Shown: piece after piece, positions 57,439 to 64,000 of the stretch
How the letters are laid out: the number at the start of each line of letters is the position of its first letter
How positions within the stretch are numbered: the first letter of the stretch is position 1
Assembly: GCA_963825405.1 (NCBI GenBank)
Contig: CAWGTB010000005.1
Span: forward strand, 62,001-126,000
Source: JACPNO01 sp963825405
GTDB taxonomy: Bacteria; Acidobacteriota; Terriglobia; Bryobacterales; Bryobacteraceae
Direction of reading: 5' to 3'
Length of the DNA: 64,000 nucleotides
The notes under the pieces: model-generated
Database searches by the model: none
What the model was told of the DNA's origin: nothing
Seen by the model: the letters and a program-made list of their open reading frames with translations, nothing else
Made by a program: the position numbers and the translations under genes

Positions 57439-58512
57439 TTAAGCAGTTATGGCCAAGCGCGGTTGCAGCTCAGTGCAGGTCAGACTTTCGAAAGCGCGTT
57501 CCAGTGCGGCGGCGCGTCTGGATTCCATGGCATGCAGTTGGCGCAGCACGTTGCTCTGCCGGTCCATTACATCGGACATTCCGGCTACGCGGCGGGCGGT
57601 TTCGCAGGCCGTTCCTTTGAGGATGGCCAGGTCGTCGGCATGGTTGCTCACGGTGGCGCGCATTTCCATCTGTTCGATGCGCAGCGTCACTAGCTCGGTG
57701 TTGTTGCGGTTCTGGGATTGCTCGAGAGTGCCAACGGTCGCGCCGAGTTGTTCGTAGCGTTCGATCTGGGTGGCATTGGCGGTGCGCTGTTCGGCAATCG
57801 CGGTCGCGAGTTCGGCAACCGGCTGCCGCAGAGTGGCCACGCTGTCCACCGAAGTCTGCAGGCGTTGAATTTGCTGTTGCAGGGACGCATTGAATTTCTG
57901 GTTTTCGGCGGAAATATGATGCTGCAGATTCTGAAATGCCCCGGCCAGGCAGCGGGCCAGGTCATTGGCCAGAGTGGCAGCCACGTCGGTGACGGCGGGG
58001 ATAGCGTCAAGATTGGTTTCGACCTTGGTTTCCACGGGGGCAGTCGGCATGACAACCGGAACCATGATCGGCTCCGCGACCATTTCGGCGACGGGCGCAA
58101 ACACGGGCTCGACAACTTCGGGTTCGTTCTCTTGGACACAAACCGTGGCGGGCGGCTCGCTTACCGGTTCGGCGGCCACTTCCGGGGCCGGCTCAACCGT
58201 GGCGGGCTCTTCGATGACAAACACCGCAACGCGGGGAACATCGTTAGATACGTTAACCGGCTCAACTGCTAACTCCGGAATGGGTTCCGAGGCAGGCTCT
58301 TCGGCGGTAACCACAACGCTCTGGTCCACATATTCAACTACCGTGGCGTTGCTGACGGCTGGCGCAGGGGCGGACGGCTCAGCGGCGGCGAATACGTCTT
58401 CCGCGGGTGCTTCCACTTTCGGCGCAACCGGGGTTTCCAGCAACCGGCGCAAGTGACTGTTCACGATCGAATCGACTTTCGAGGTATCCGTTTTTTGTCC
58501 GAAGAGCGTCAT
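57439..58512 (-). CDS. Val/Glu/Pro/Ala-rich protein with C-terminal coiled coil, hypothetical
   Basis: 357 residues from the ATG at 58512 (MTLFGQKTDTSKVDSIVNSH); the frame stays open upstream to 58677 but this start has a GCGAGAAAAAC leader. Residues 30-190 are low-complexity repeats of Val, Pro, Glu, Ala (many EPVxEP-like units), probably disordered. Residues 200-340 are helical with heptads (FQNLQHHISAENQKFNASLQ, SVDSVATLRQPVAELATAIA). No signal peptide or membrane segment. Divergent from the Flp pilin gene across a region with two operator-like dyads. No family recognised. Confidence 0.68.
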   Translation of the reverse strand: MTLFGQKTDTSKVDSIVNSHLRRLLETPVAPKVEAPAEDVFAAAEPSAPAPAVSNATVVEYVDQSVVVTAEEPASEPIPELAVEPVNVSNDVPRVAVFVIEEPATVEPAPEVAAEPVSEPPATVCVQENEPEVVEPVFAPVAEMVAEPIMVPVVMPTAPVETKVETNLDAIPAVTDVAATLANDLARCLAGAFQNLQHHISAENQKFNASLQQQIQRLQTSVDSVATLRQPVAELATAIAEQRTANATQIERYEQLGATVGTLEQSQNRNNTELVTLRIEQMEMRATVSNHADDLAILKGTACETARRVAGMSDVMDRQSNVLRQLHAMESRRAAALERAFESLTCTELQPRLAITA

Positions 58513-58546
58513 GTTTTTCTCGCTTCTGTCTCGTTTTGTTCCAGAT

Positions 58547-58569
58547 TCAGAACCGTTTCTCAGTTCTGA
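58547..58569. promoter_or_regulatory. Inverted TCAGAAC/GTTCTGA pair close to the coiled-coil gene start
   Basis: TCAGAAC and GTTCTGA are exact inverse complements 9 bp apart, 35 bp before the minus-strand ATG at 58512. The same two half-sites form the palindrome at 58621-58640 in opposite order, which argues for binding by one dimeric regulator. Confidence 0.5.
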
Positions 58570-58620
58570 CCAAACTTCACAATGATGTTTTCGCAGAATT
58601 GAGGTGATTTTTAAAGGAAT

Positions 58621-58640
58621 TTGTTCTGATATCAGAACAA
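58621..58640. promoter_or_regulatory. Perfect 20-bp palindrome, operator candidate
   Basis: TTGTTCTGATATCAGAACAA reads identically on both strands. It lies 109 bp before the coiled-coil gene and about 250 bp before the pilin promoter. A 20-bp perfect dyad is unlikely by chance and fits a helix-turn-helix dimer site. Confidence 0.6.
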
Positions 58641-58887
58641 AAATTCGCGAATAATCGGTCCGCGATGCCCGCCGCACTGCCTGGCCGGAGCACTTTACTG
58701 CTAACTTCGGTTAGATGGCGGCCTAAGGACATATCGGTTGCCCGCCATAACAATGGTTCAATGCGAATTGCCCTCCTGCTTCGCAACCTTGATACATAGA
58801 GGAGAGCGCGGCCCGCGCCGGCAAGCTTCCCTTTCATCCGACATCTTCTAAATCCAATAGTATCTTTTGGTAACAGAAAAAAATCTT

Positions 58888-58916
58888 TTGATATTTGACC
58901 GGTAATTGGTTATGTT
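58888..58916 (+). promoter_or_regulatory. Sigma-70-type promoter of the Flp pilin gene
   Basis: TTGATA (58888-58893), 17-bp spacer, TATGTT (58911-58916). It gives a leader of about 45 nt to the ATG at 58968, which has a GGAG 10 bases upstream. Confidence 0.6.
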
Positions 58917-58967
58917 TTGAAATAATGAGCGCCGAAGGCGTCTCAAAAAACAAACGGAGCCATCGCC

Positions 58968-59144
58968 ATGCTGAATCATTTCTGCAAGAATGAACAAGGC
59001 CAGGATCTAATCGAGTACACGTTACTGATTGCATTTGTCTGTATGGCCTGTGCCGCCCTTTTCATCGGCGGCGGCAATAGCGTTGCCGGTATTTGGTCAG
59101 CCGGCAACTCGCGCCTGGTTGTGGCCAATACCTCAGCCAGCTAG
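58968..59144 (+). CDS. Flp/Fap-type (type IVb) pilin
   Basis: 58-residue prepilin. The short leader MLNHFCKNEQG ends in Gly11 at the processing site, followed by QDLIEYTLLIAFVCMACAAL: Glu16 (+5) and Tyr17 (+6) are the invariant Flp residues and the rest is the single hydrophobic helix. The tail (GNSVAGIWSAGNSRLVVANT) is short as in Flp subunits. Such pilins are assembled by Tad machinery (TadV peptidase, TadA ATPase, TadBC), but none of those genes is in the window. A promoter and a terminator-like hairpin bracket it, so it is probably monocistronic and highly expressed. Confidence 0.9.
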   Translation: MLNHFCKNEQGQDLIEYTLLIAFVCMACAALFIGGGNSVAGIWSAGNSRLVVANTSAS

Positions 59145-59162
59145 AGTCTACAGTCTGTCCGG

Positions 59163-59185
59163 AGGGCGTCGCGTGGCGATGCCCT
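59163..59185 (+). terminator. Hairpin after the pilin gene
   Basis: AGGGCGTCGC-GTG-GCGATGCCCT folds into a 10-bp stem with one G-U pair, 18 bp after the pilin stop. There is no clear T run, so it may be a terminator or an mRNA-stabilising hairpin. Confidence 0.5.
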
Positions 59186-59327
59186 GTACCTTCCTGAAGC
59201 AATTTCCCCTCAGGCCTCCAGACTGCCCCAGCGCGGACCCGCGGAGAGCCTCGTCAACCTGCACCATTCACAATTTTTTACAACCTTTCGAATAAACAGC
59301 GCGTCGAATCCACTGAGGACTAAGGCC

Positions 59328-59513
59328 GTGAAGAAACCAATGGCTCACAACGCGATGAAAGCTCAGGTGCATTGCTTTATCTGCAGTCACACCGTCCCGG
59401 CAGAGGTAGAGTTCGTCGGCAAGAAGTTTCACTTGATCACCGGACAGAAGTGTCCGCGCTGCTCGTCGCCTCTCGAAGCCGCAAAAGTGCTGGAGACTCA
59501 GGAAGCTGCCTGA
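59328..59513 (+). CDS. Zinc-ribbon miniprotein
   Basis: 61 residues from a GTG at 59328 (alternative ATG at 59340). Two CxxC knuckles, CFIC and CPRC, separated by 25 residues (VHCFICSHTVPAEVEFVGKK and LITGQKCPRCSSPLEA) form a probable rubredoxin-like zinc ribbon. No other domain. Such small proteins often bind RNA, DNA or a protein partner; function unknown. It lies 184 bp after the pilin. Confidence 0.65.
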   Translation: MKKPMAHNAMKAQVHCFICSHTVPAEVEFVGKKFHLITGQKCPRCSSPLEAAKVLETQEAA

Positions 59514-59574
59514 GTTTTCGGACGATTGAAACCGGGTGAGTACCGTATTGTAGACGGCGGGAATTTCTGAGATA

Positions 59575-59820
59575 GTGGAAGCACACGGAATCAGATGCCA
59601 CGAAAACTGCCAGCACAAGGCCGCGCCCGTCATTCCTGCCGAGATCATCGAGCAGGCCAAGCGATCGGTAACGACGGATCGCGCCAAGCGAGCCGATCGC
59701 TGCGAAGTCTGCGGCTCGGAAACCGCCGTGGGCCCGCAGGACAAGCTCTGCTGGGTGTGCCGCCGTCTGAAGATCAGCGCCTGGCACGATTCCGAACAGC
59801 AGATGCCCGCTCAGGAATAA
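59575..59820 (+). CDS. Second zinc-ribbon miniprotein
   Basis: 81 residues from a GTG at 59575. It contains RCEVCGSETAVGPQDKLCWV followed by CRRL, i.e. CxxC-x14-CxxC, and an N-terminal CHENC pair. The middle is helical and charged. The start is uncertain because no clear ribosome site is visible. It follows the first zinc-ribbon gene by 61 bp on the same strand; its end overlaps the convergent cyclodeaminase gene by 10 bases. Function unknown. Confidence 0.6.
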   Translation: MEAHGIRCHENCQHKAAPVIPAEIIEQAKRSVTTDRAKRADRCEVCGSETAVGPQDKLCWVCRRLKISAWHDSEQQMPAQE

Positions 59821-60766
59821 GGGCTCTTCCCGCCGCGGCCGAGTTCCAGGCCTTTTTCGTAGACGTATCCCGCGCAAATCACGTCTTCCACTGCCAAGCC
59901 GTTGGATTTGAAGATCGTTATCTCTTGGGAATCGGCCCTGCTTGGGATTTTCCCTGCCACCAGGTCTTTTAGCTCGAAGAGCTTAAGCTGATTCCACTGG
60001 GTGGGCGGCAGCGCCAGCAGCAAATCGCCCGACTCCATCTGCGGCCTGCTCGAGCGAATCCACTGCGATCCGGTCGGCGCGTAAGATCAGCTCGGTGGGA
60101 AGCTCGCGGCGCGTGGCCTGGTTGGATCCCATGGCGTTGACGTGGGTGCCGGGCGCGATCCATTCCGAGGCCAGCACGGGATCGCGCGCGTTGGTGGCGG
60201 TGACGACGATGTCCCTGCCGGCGACGGCTTGCTCGGCCGTCTCAGCGGCGGTGACTGGAATCTGGAACGCGGCGGAGCATTCTTCAGCGAAGCGGGCGCG
60301 TTTGCTCGGCATCGCGGCTCCAAACTTTTACCTCGCGGATCGGCCGAGCTGCCGTCATCGCCGCCAGTTGGCTGCGGGCCTGGAAACCGCTGCCGATGAT
60401 TCCGAGCGTGGCGGCGTCGGGGCGCGCCATAAGCTGCGTCGCCAGACCGCTGACGGCGCCGGTGCGAATCTGTCCCAGATGATTGGCTTCGAAGTGCGCG
60501 AGCGGGCGCGCGTCTTCGGCGGCGTAAAGCAGGAACAGGAAATGCGCGCCGTGCGCGGGATTGGTCGAGTAAATTTTGGCGCCGAAATATTTGCCGTCGC
60601 TCGCGGCCATGTAGTGCAACGTCGATCGCGTCGGCAGGGTTAAGCGCCGGCGCGGCTGATTGAGCGCGTCGCCCGCGTTTAATTTTTCGAAGGCCACGCG
60701 CATGAGCCGGACGGCTTCACTCATGGGCAGAAGTTCGCGCACGTCGCGTTCGGTGAAATAGTGCAT
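59811..60766 (-). CDS. Ornithine cyclodeaminase / mu-crystallin family protein (frameshifted twice)
   Basis: About 318 residues once joined. N-terminal MHYFTERDVRELLPMSEAVR, the segment RTGAVSGLATQLMARPDAAT and the dinucleotide motif LGIIGSGFQARSQL are typical; later DIVVTATNARDPVLASEWIA and HVNAMGSNQATRRELPTEL. NAD-dependent members convert ornithine to proline or reduce ketimines and alanine. Extra bases near 60310 and near 60045 break it (956 nt, two over a multiple of three). Substrate not deducible. Confidence 0.87.
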
Positions 60767-60798
60767 GGATGCTATGATACCGTCGTGAAATTTGTTCG

Positions 60799-62439
60799 AT
60801 GGGTTTCTTCATTTCCCTGGTGCTGGTGGTGGGAATGCAAGGTCAAGAAGTGGCTACCGGATATCGGGCAACGCCTGGCGCGTTGGAAGACGGTCAAAAT
60901 GCCGCTCGATACCGCCGGGCTTACTCCGCGCGAAATGGCGCTGGTGAAGAAGCTGGTGGAGGCGTGCCATTACCTGGAAACCGTCTACTGGCGGCAGAGC
61001 GACCCCGACGGGCTCAAGCTGCACCAGGCGTTAAACAACAGCAAAGACCGCGCCGATTGGGACTTGCGACGGCTGATCTTTATCAACGGCAGCCGCTTTG
61101 ATTTGTTGGATGAGAACCGGCCGTTCGTCGGCAAAGAGCCGGTGCCGCCGGGCCGCGGATTTTATCCCAAGGGCCTCACGCGCGCGCAAATCGAAAGCTT
61201 CGTCAAACGCCGGCCGGAGAAGAAAGCCGAGATTTACAGCCCTTACACGGTCGTGAAGCGTGCCGGCGACGGCTTGCAGGGCGTGCCGTTTCACGTCGCG
61301 TACAAGACCTGGCTTGACCCCATGGCTCGCGGCGCTGCGGGAAGCAGCCGCCCTCTCGGACGATGCCCATTTTGCGGAGTTTCTGCGCCTGCGCGCCGAC
61401 GCCTTGCTCACCGACGACTACTACGCGAGCGATTTGAAATGGATGGATCTGCAGGACCCGAAGATCGACATCATTTTCGCGCCCTATGAAACTTATCTCG
61501 ACGATTTGCTGGGCGTGAAGGGCTCCTACGGCGCGGCGGTGCTGATCCGCAACGAGCCCGAAAGCCAGAAGCTGGCTGTGTTTCAGAAGTACGTGGCGGA
61601 AATTCAGGACGCCCTGCCGCTGGCGGCTGAGGATCGGCCCTCCAAGCGCGGCTTGCGCACGCCCATGGAAGTGATGGATGCGCCGTTCCGCGCCGGCGAT
61701 TTGCGCCACGGCTATCAGGCGGTGGCCGACAATCTGCCCAACGATCCGCGCGTTCAGCAGGAAAAAGGCAGCAAGAAAATCTTTTTCAAGAATTTCATGG
61801 ATGCGCGCGTGAACACGGTGATCCTGCCGCTGGCCAAGCGCGTGATGCGCGCCGACCAGGCAGCGAAGGCGTCCGGCGAAGGCTATCTGGCCGGGACGCT
61901 TGATGCACGAAATCGCGCACGGCCTGGGCCCTGCGTACGCGCGCCGGGGCGGCAAGCAGGTGGACATCCGCGAAGCCATCGGCCCGGTGTACTCGGCGCT
62001 GGAAGAAGCCAAGGCGGATGTGGTGGGCATGTTCGGGCTCAAGTGGCTGATCGATCGCGGCGAGCTTCCCAAGGAGCGTCTGGAAGGATATTACGCTTCC
62101 CAGGTGGCGGGATATTTTCGCACGATGCGCTACAGCACCGCCGAGGCGCATGGCCGCGCCGAGCTGATGGAGTTCAATTACTGCGCGGAAAAGAAAGCCA
62201 TCACGCGCGACGCGGCTTCCGGACTCTACGTCATCGATTACGAGCGCATGCCCGCGGCCTTCGAGCAGCTCGCCAGGGAACTGCTGACCATCGAAGCCAC
62301 CGGCGATCGCCAACGCGCCGAGAATTGGTTCGCCCTCTACGGCAACATGCCCGCGGAATTGACGGCGGCGCTGGGAGCCATCGTCGATGTGCCGGTGGAT
62401 GTCGATCCGGTATTTTCGTTTCCGGACACGATCGAGTAG
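60799..62439 (+). CDS. DPP III-like zinc metallopeptidase (M49-related), exported, frameshifted three times
   Basis: About 546 residues once joined. From 60799 the N-terminus MGFFISLVLVVGMQGQE is a signal peptide; an extra G in GGG 60866-60868 shifts to the main frame (RLARWKTVKMPLDTAGLTPR). The catalytic part has LMHEIAHGLGPAYARRGG with HEIAH and, downstream, SALEEAKADVVGMFGLKWLI as the probable third ligand helix. Other extra bases are near 61330 and 61897, the latter just before the zinc motif. M49 enzymes normally have HEXXGH; this one has the shorter HEXXH, as in a bacterial relative group. Confidence 0.8.
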
Positions 62440-62456
62440 AGACCTTCGACACACCC

Positions 62457-64000
62457 ATGATCGGCCAGGTGCTCGGGCATTACCGCATTGTTGAGAAGCT
62501 CGGTGAAGGAGGCATGGGCGCCGTTTACCGGGCGCACGATGAGGTGCTGCACCGGGACGTGGCGTTGAAGGTCCTGGTGAAAAGCGCCGCCGTGGACTCC
62601 GCGGCCAAAGAGAACCTGCTGCATGAGGCGCGCGCCTCGTCGGCGCTCAGCCATCCCAACATCTGCACTATTCATGAAGTGAGCGAAGCCGGTGGCTACA
62701 TCGTGATGGAACTGGTACACGGCAAGCCGCTGAATGAGCTGGCCGGAAGTGCGGGCCTGCCGGTTGAATCCATCCTGCGCTACGGAGTGCAGATCGCCCG
62801 GGCTCTGGCCCACTCCCACGACCGCAACATCATTCACCACGACTTGAAAGGCTCGAATATCGTCGTCACTCCGGAGGGCCTGGTCAAGATTCTGGATTTC
62901 GGACTGGCGCGGCGCGCGCCCGTAAAAGGAATCGATGACGCCACGCACTCCATTGAGAAGCCCGATAGCGCGCAACGGATCTCGGGCACCTTGGCTTACA
63001 TGGCGCCGGAGGTTTTGCGCGGCGAAGAAGGCGGACTTCCGCAGCGATCTTGTGGGCGTTGGGCGTGGTCCTGTACGAAACTGCCGCCGGGCACCGGCCA
63101 TTTCAGGGGCGGACCAGTTTCGAAATCAGCTCAGCCATATTGGCAGGAGACGCCGCCGGCGCTGCCATCACGGATACCGCCCGGCCTTCGCGCCATCATC
63201 CAACGTTGCCTGGCCAAACCCCCGGCGCAGCGCTACCAGCGGGCCGGCGAGGTGCAAGCGGCGCTGGAGGCTTTGCAATCCGCGGCCATCGCAACTCCGG
63301 CGGGGCCGCCTTTGGATCAAATCGCGCTGGGGACCACGGTGCTTCGCGGCATGCGGCACCTGGTCGTCAAGAGCGGCAGCGTGTTGCTGCTGGTGGGGAC
63401 CACCAAAGGAGCGTTCCTGCTGCGCTCAAACACGCAGCGTTCGAAATGGGAAGTGGCCGGTCCCTATTTTCACGGGCAATCCGTCTACGCCATGGCCTAC
63501 GACGGGCGCGAAGGCCGGCACCGTTTGTGGGCGTCCACGCAGAGCCAGCTTTGGGGCACCTTTCTGCGCTCAAGCGACGATTTCGGCAAGTCCTGGACCA
63601 ACCCGCAGGAAGCCAAGATCCGGTTTCCCGTCGATTCCGGCACCGCGCTCAAAAATATCTGGCAGATTTGTCTGGGCCGTCCCGAGGAACCCGATGTGAT
63701 GTATTGCGGCGTTGAGCCGGCGGCGTTGTTTGAATCGCGCGACGCAGGGGAAAGCTGGTCGCTCAACCGCGGGCTGTTCGATCATCCGCATCGCCCGCGC
63801 TGGAATCCGGGCAATGGCGGTCTGTGCCTGCACACCGTGATTCCCGACCCCACCAATCCCGATCGAATGGTGGTCGCGATCTCTTCCGGCGGAGTTTACG
63901 TTACCGATGATGGCGGGCTAACCTGGCAAGCGCGCAACCGCGGCATCCGCGTGGTATTCATGCCGGAGAAGTATCCGGAATTCGGGCAGTGCGTGCACAG
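62457..64000 (+). CDS. Serine/threonine protein kinase joined to BNR-type beta-propeller (frameshifted, 3' end outside window)
   Basis: Kinase start MIGQVLGHYRIVEKLGEGGM with glycine loop and Lys38 in VALKVL. The catalytic loop is IIHHDLKGSN (residues 126-135), with His instead of Arg in HRD, and the Mg loop is LDFGLA. After SGTLAYMAPEVLRGEE three extra bases (about 63028, 63051 and 63162) occur; the kinase C-lobe continues WALGVVLYETAAGHRPFQGR and AIIQRCLAKPPAQRYQRAGE. The same final frame runs without a stop into SVLLLVGTTKGAFLLRS and blades such as WASTQSQLWGTFLRSSDDFG and GGVYVTDDGGLTWQARNRGI. No membrane segment separates the two parts. An internal ATG at 63351 could start a separate propeller gene. 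Confidence 0.75.
   Translation, partial: MIGQVLGHYRIVEKLGEGGMGAVYRAHDEVLHRDVALKVLVKSAAVDSAAKENLLHEARASSALSHPNICTIHEVSEAGGYIVMELVHGKPLNELAGSAGLPVESILRYGVQIARALAHSHDRNIIHHDLKGSNIVVTPEGLVKILDFGLARRAPVKGIDDATHSIEKPDSAQRISGTLAYMAPEVLRGEEGGLPQRSCGRWAWSCTKLPPGTGHFRGGPVSKSAQPYWQETPPALPSRIPPGLRAIIQRCLAKPPAQRYQRAGEVQAALEALQSAAIATPAGPPLDQIALGTTVLRGMRHLVVKSGSVLLLVGTTKGAFLLRSNTQRSKWEVAGPYFHGQSVYAMAYDGREGRHRLWASTQSQLWGTFLRSSDDFGKSWTNPQEAKIRFPVDSGTALKNIWQICLGRPEEPDVMYCGVEPAALFESRDAGESWSLNRGLFDHPHRPRWNPGNGGLCLHTVIPDPTNPDRMVVAISSGGVYVTDDGGLTWQARNRGIRVVFMPEKYPEFGQCVH

Larger units (their letters stand above)
58513..58967. other. Divergent intergenic region with two related dyads
   Basis: 455 bp, AT-richer than its surroundings, without a gene I can support. 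It contains TCAGAAC-N9-GTTCTGA (58547-58569), the 20-bp palindrome at 58621-58640 and the pilin promoter at 58888-58916. Confidence 0.6.

Overview
The window reads as a chromosomal fragment of an acidobacterium, most likely from the Solibacteres/Bryobacterales side of the phylum. This rests on lineage-typical families: three tandem MacB/FtsX-type permeases of the acidobacterial duplicated orphan permease (ADOP) kind, large secreted proteins with carboxypeptidase-regulatory-like domains, a VWFA-related secreted protein, an XRE-like regulator of an acidobacterial type, a heme-quinoprotein fusion, bacillithiol synthesis (bshA) and the futalosine menaquinone route (mqnE plus a UbiA-family enzyme). 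GC content is high and genes are densely packed on both strands.

Layout. 1-4603 (+): branched-chain amino acid operon ilvB(partial)-ilvN-ilvC-cimA. 4605-17329 (-): a ten-gene exopolysaccharide locus (Wza-Wzc-Wzx machinery, two O-antigen-ligase-like membrane proteins, three glycosyltransferases, a WbaP-like initiating transferase, a TPR-like protein), mostly joined by ATGA stop/start overlaps. 17402-25291: tRNA-Glu, secreted and membrane proteins, FkbM methyltransferase, XRE regulator, GT39-type transferase, beta-CASP nuclease, coiled-coil protein, AAA ATPase. 25288-28703 (-): two carboxypeptidase-regulatory-like secreted proteins. 29294-32808 (+): arsenic operon arsR-arsM-GAPDH-arsJ with a clear promoter and overlapping operator. 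32789-38203: transglutaminase-like protein, helix-hairpin-helix protein, VWA protein and the rpoN-hpf-rapZ block. 38506-42960 (+): sodium/solute symporter, methyltransferase, beta-propeller glycosidase-like protein and bshA. 42961-49670: thioredoxin remnant, heme-quinoprotein, UbiA/mqnE, DUF192, larB, STAS protein and a small secreted protein. 49830-57321 (-): three ADOP permeases. 57439-59820: a Val/Pro/Glu-rich coiled-coil protein divergent from an orphan Flp pilin, then two zinc-ribbon miniproteins. 59811-64000: ornithine-cyclodeaminase-like protein, DPP III-like metallopeptidase, and a Ser/Thr kinase running into a BNR-type beta-propeller cut by the window end.

Sequence quality needs care. 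From about 31.1 kb onward many otherwise well-conserved genes are broken by single-base frameshifts. By my frame counting about 36 are extra bases and about 6 missing bases, often in short homopolymers; before 31 kb I see only one. The broken set includes genes that are normally kept (rapZ, mqnE, the UbiA enzyme). I therefore infer insertion-biased sequencing or assembly error rather than mass pseudogenisation, and annotate these genes over their full span with the breaks noted.
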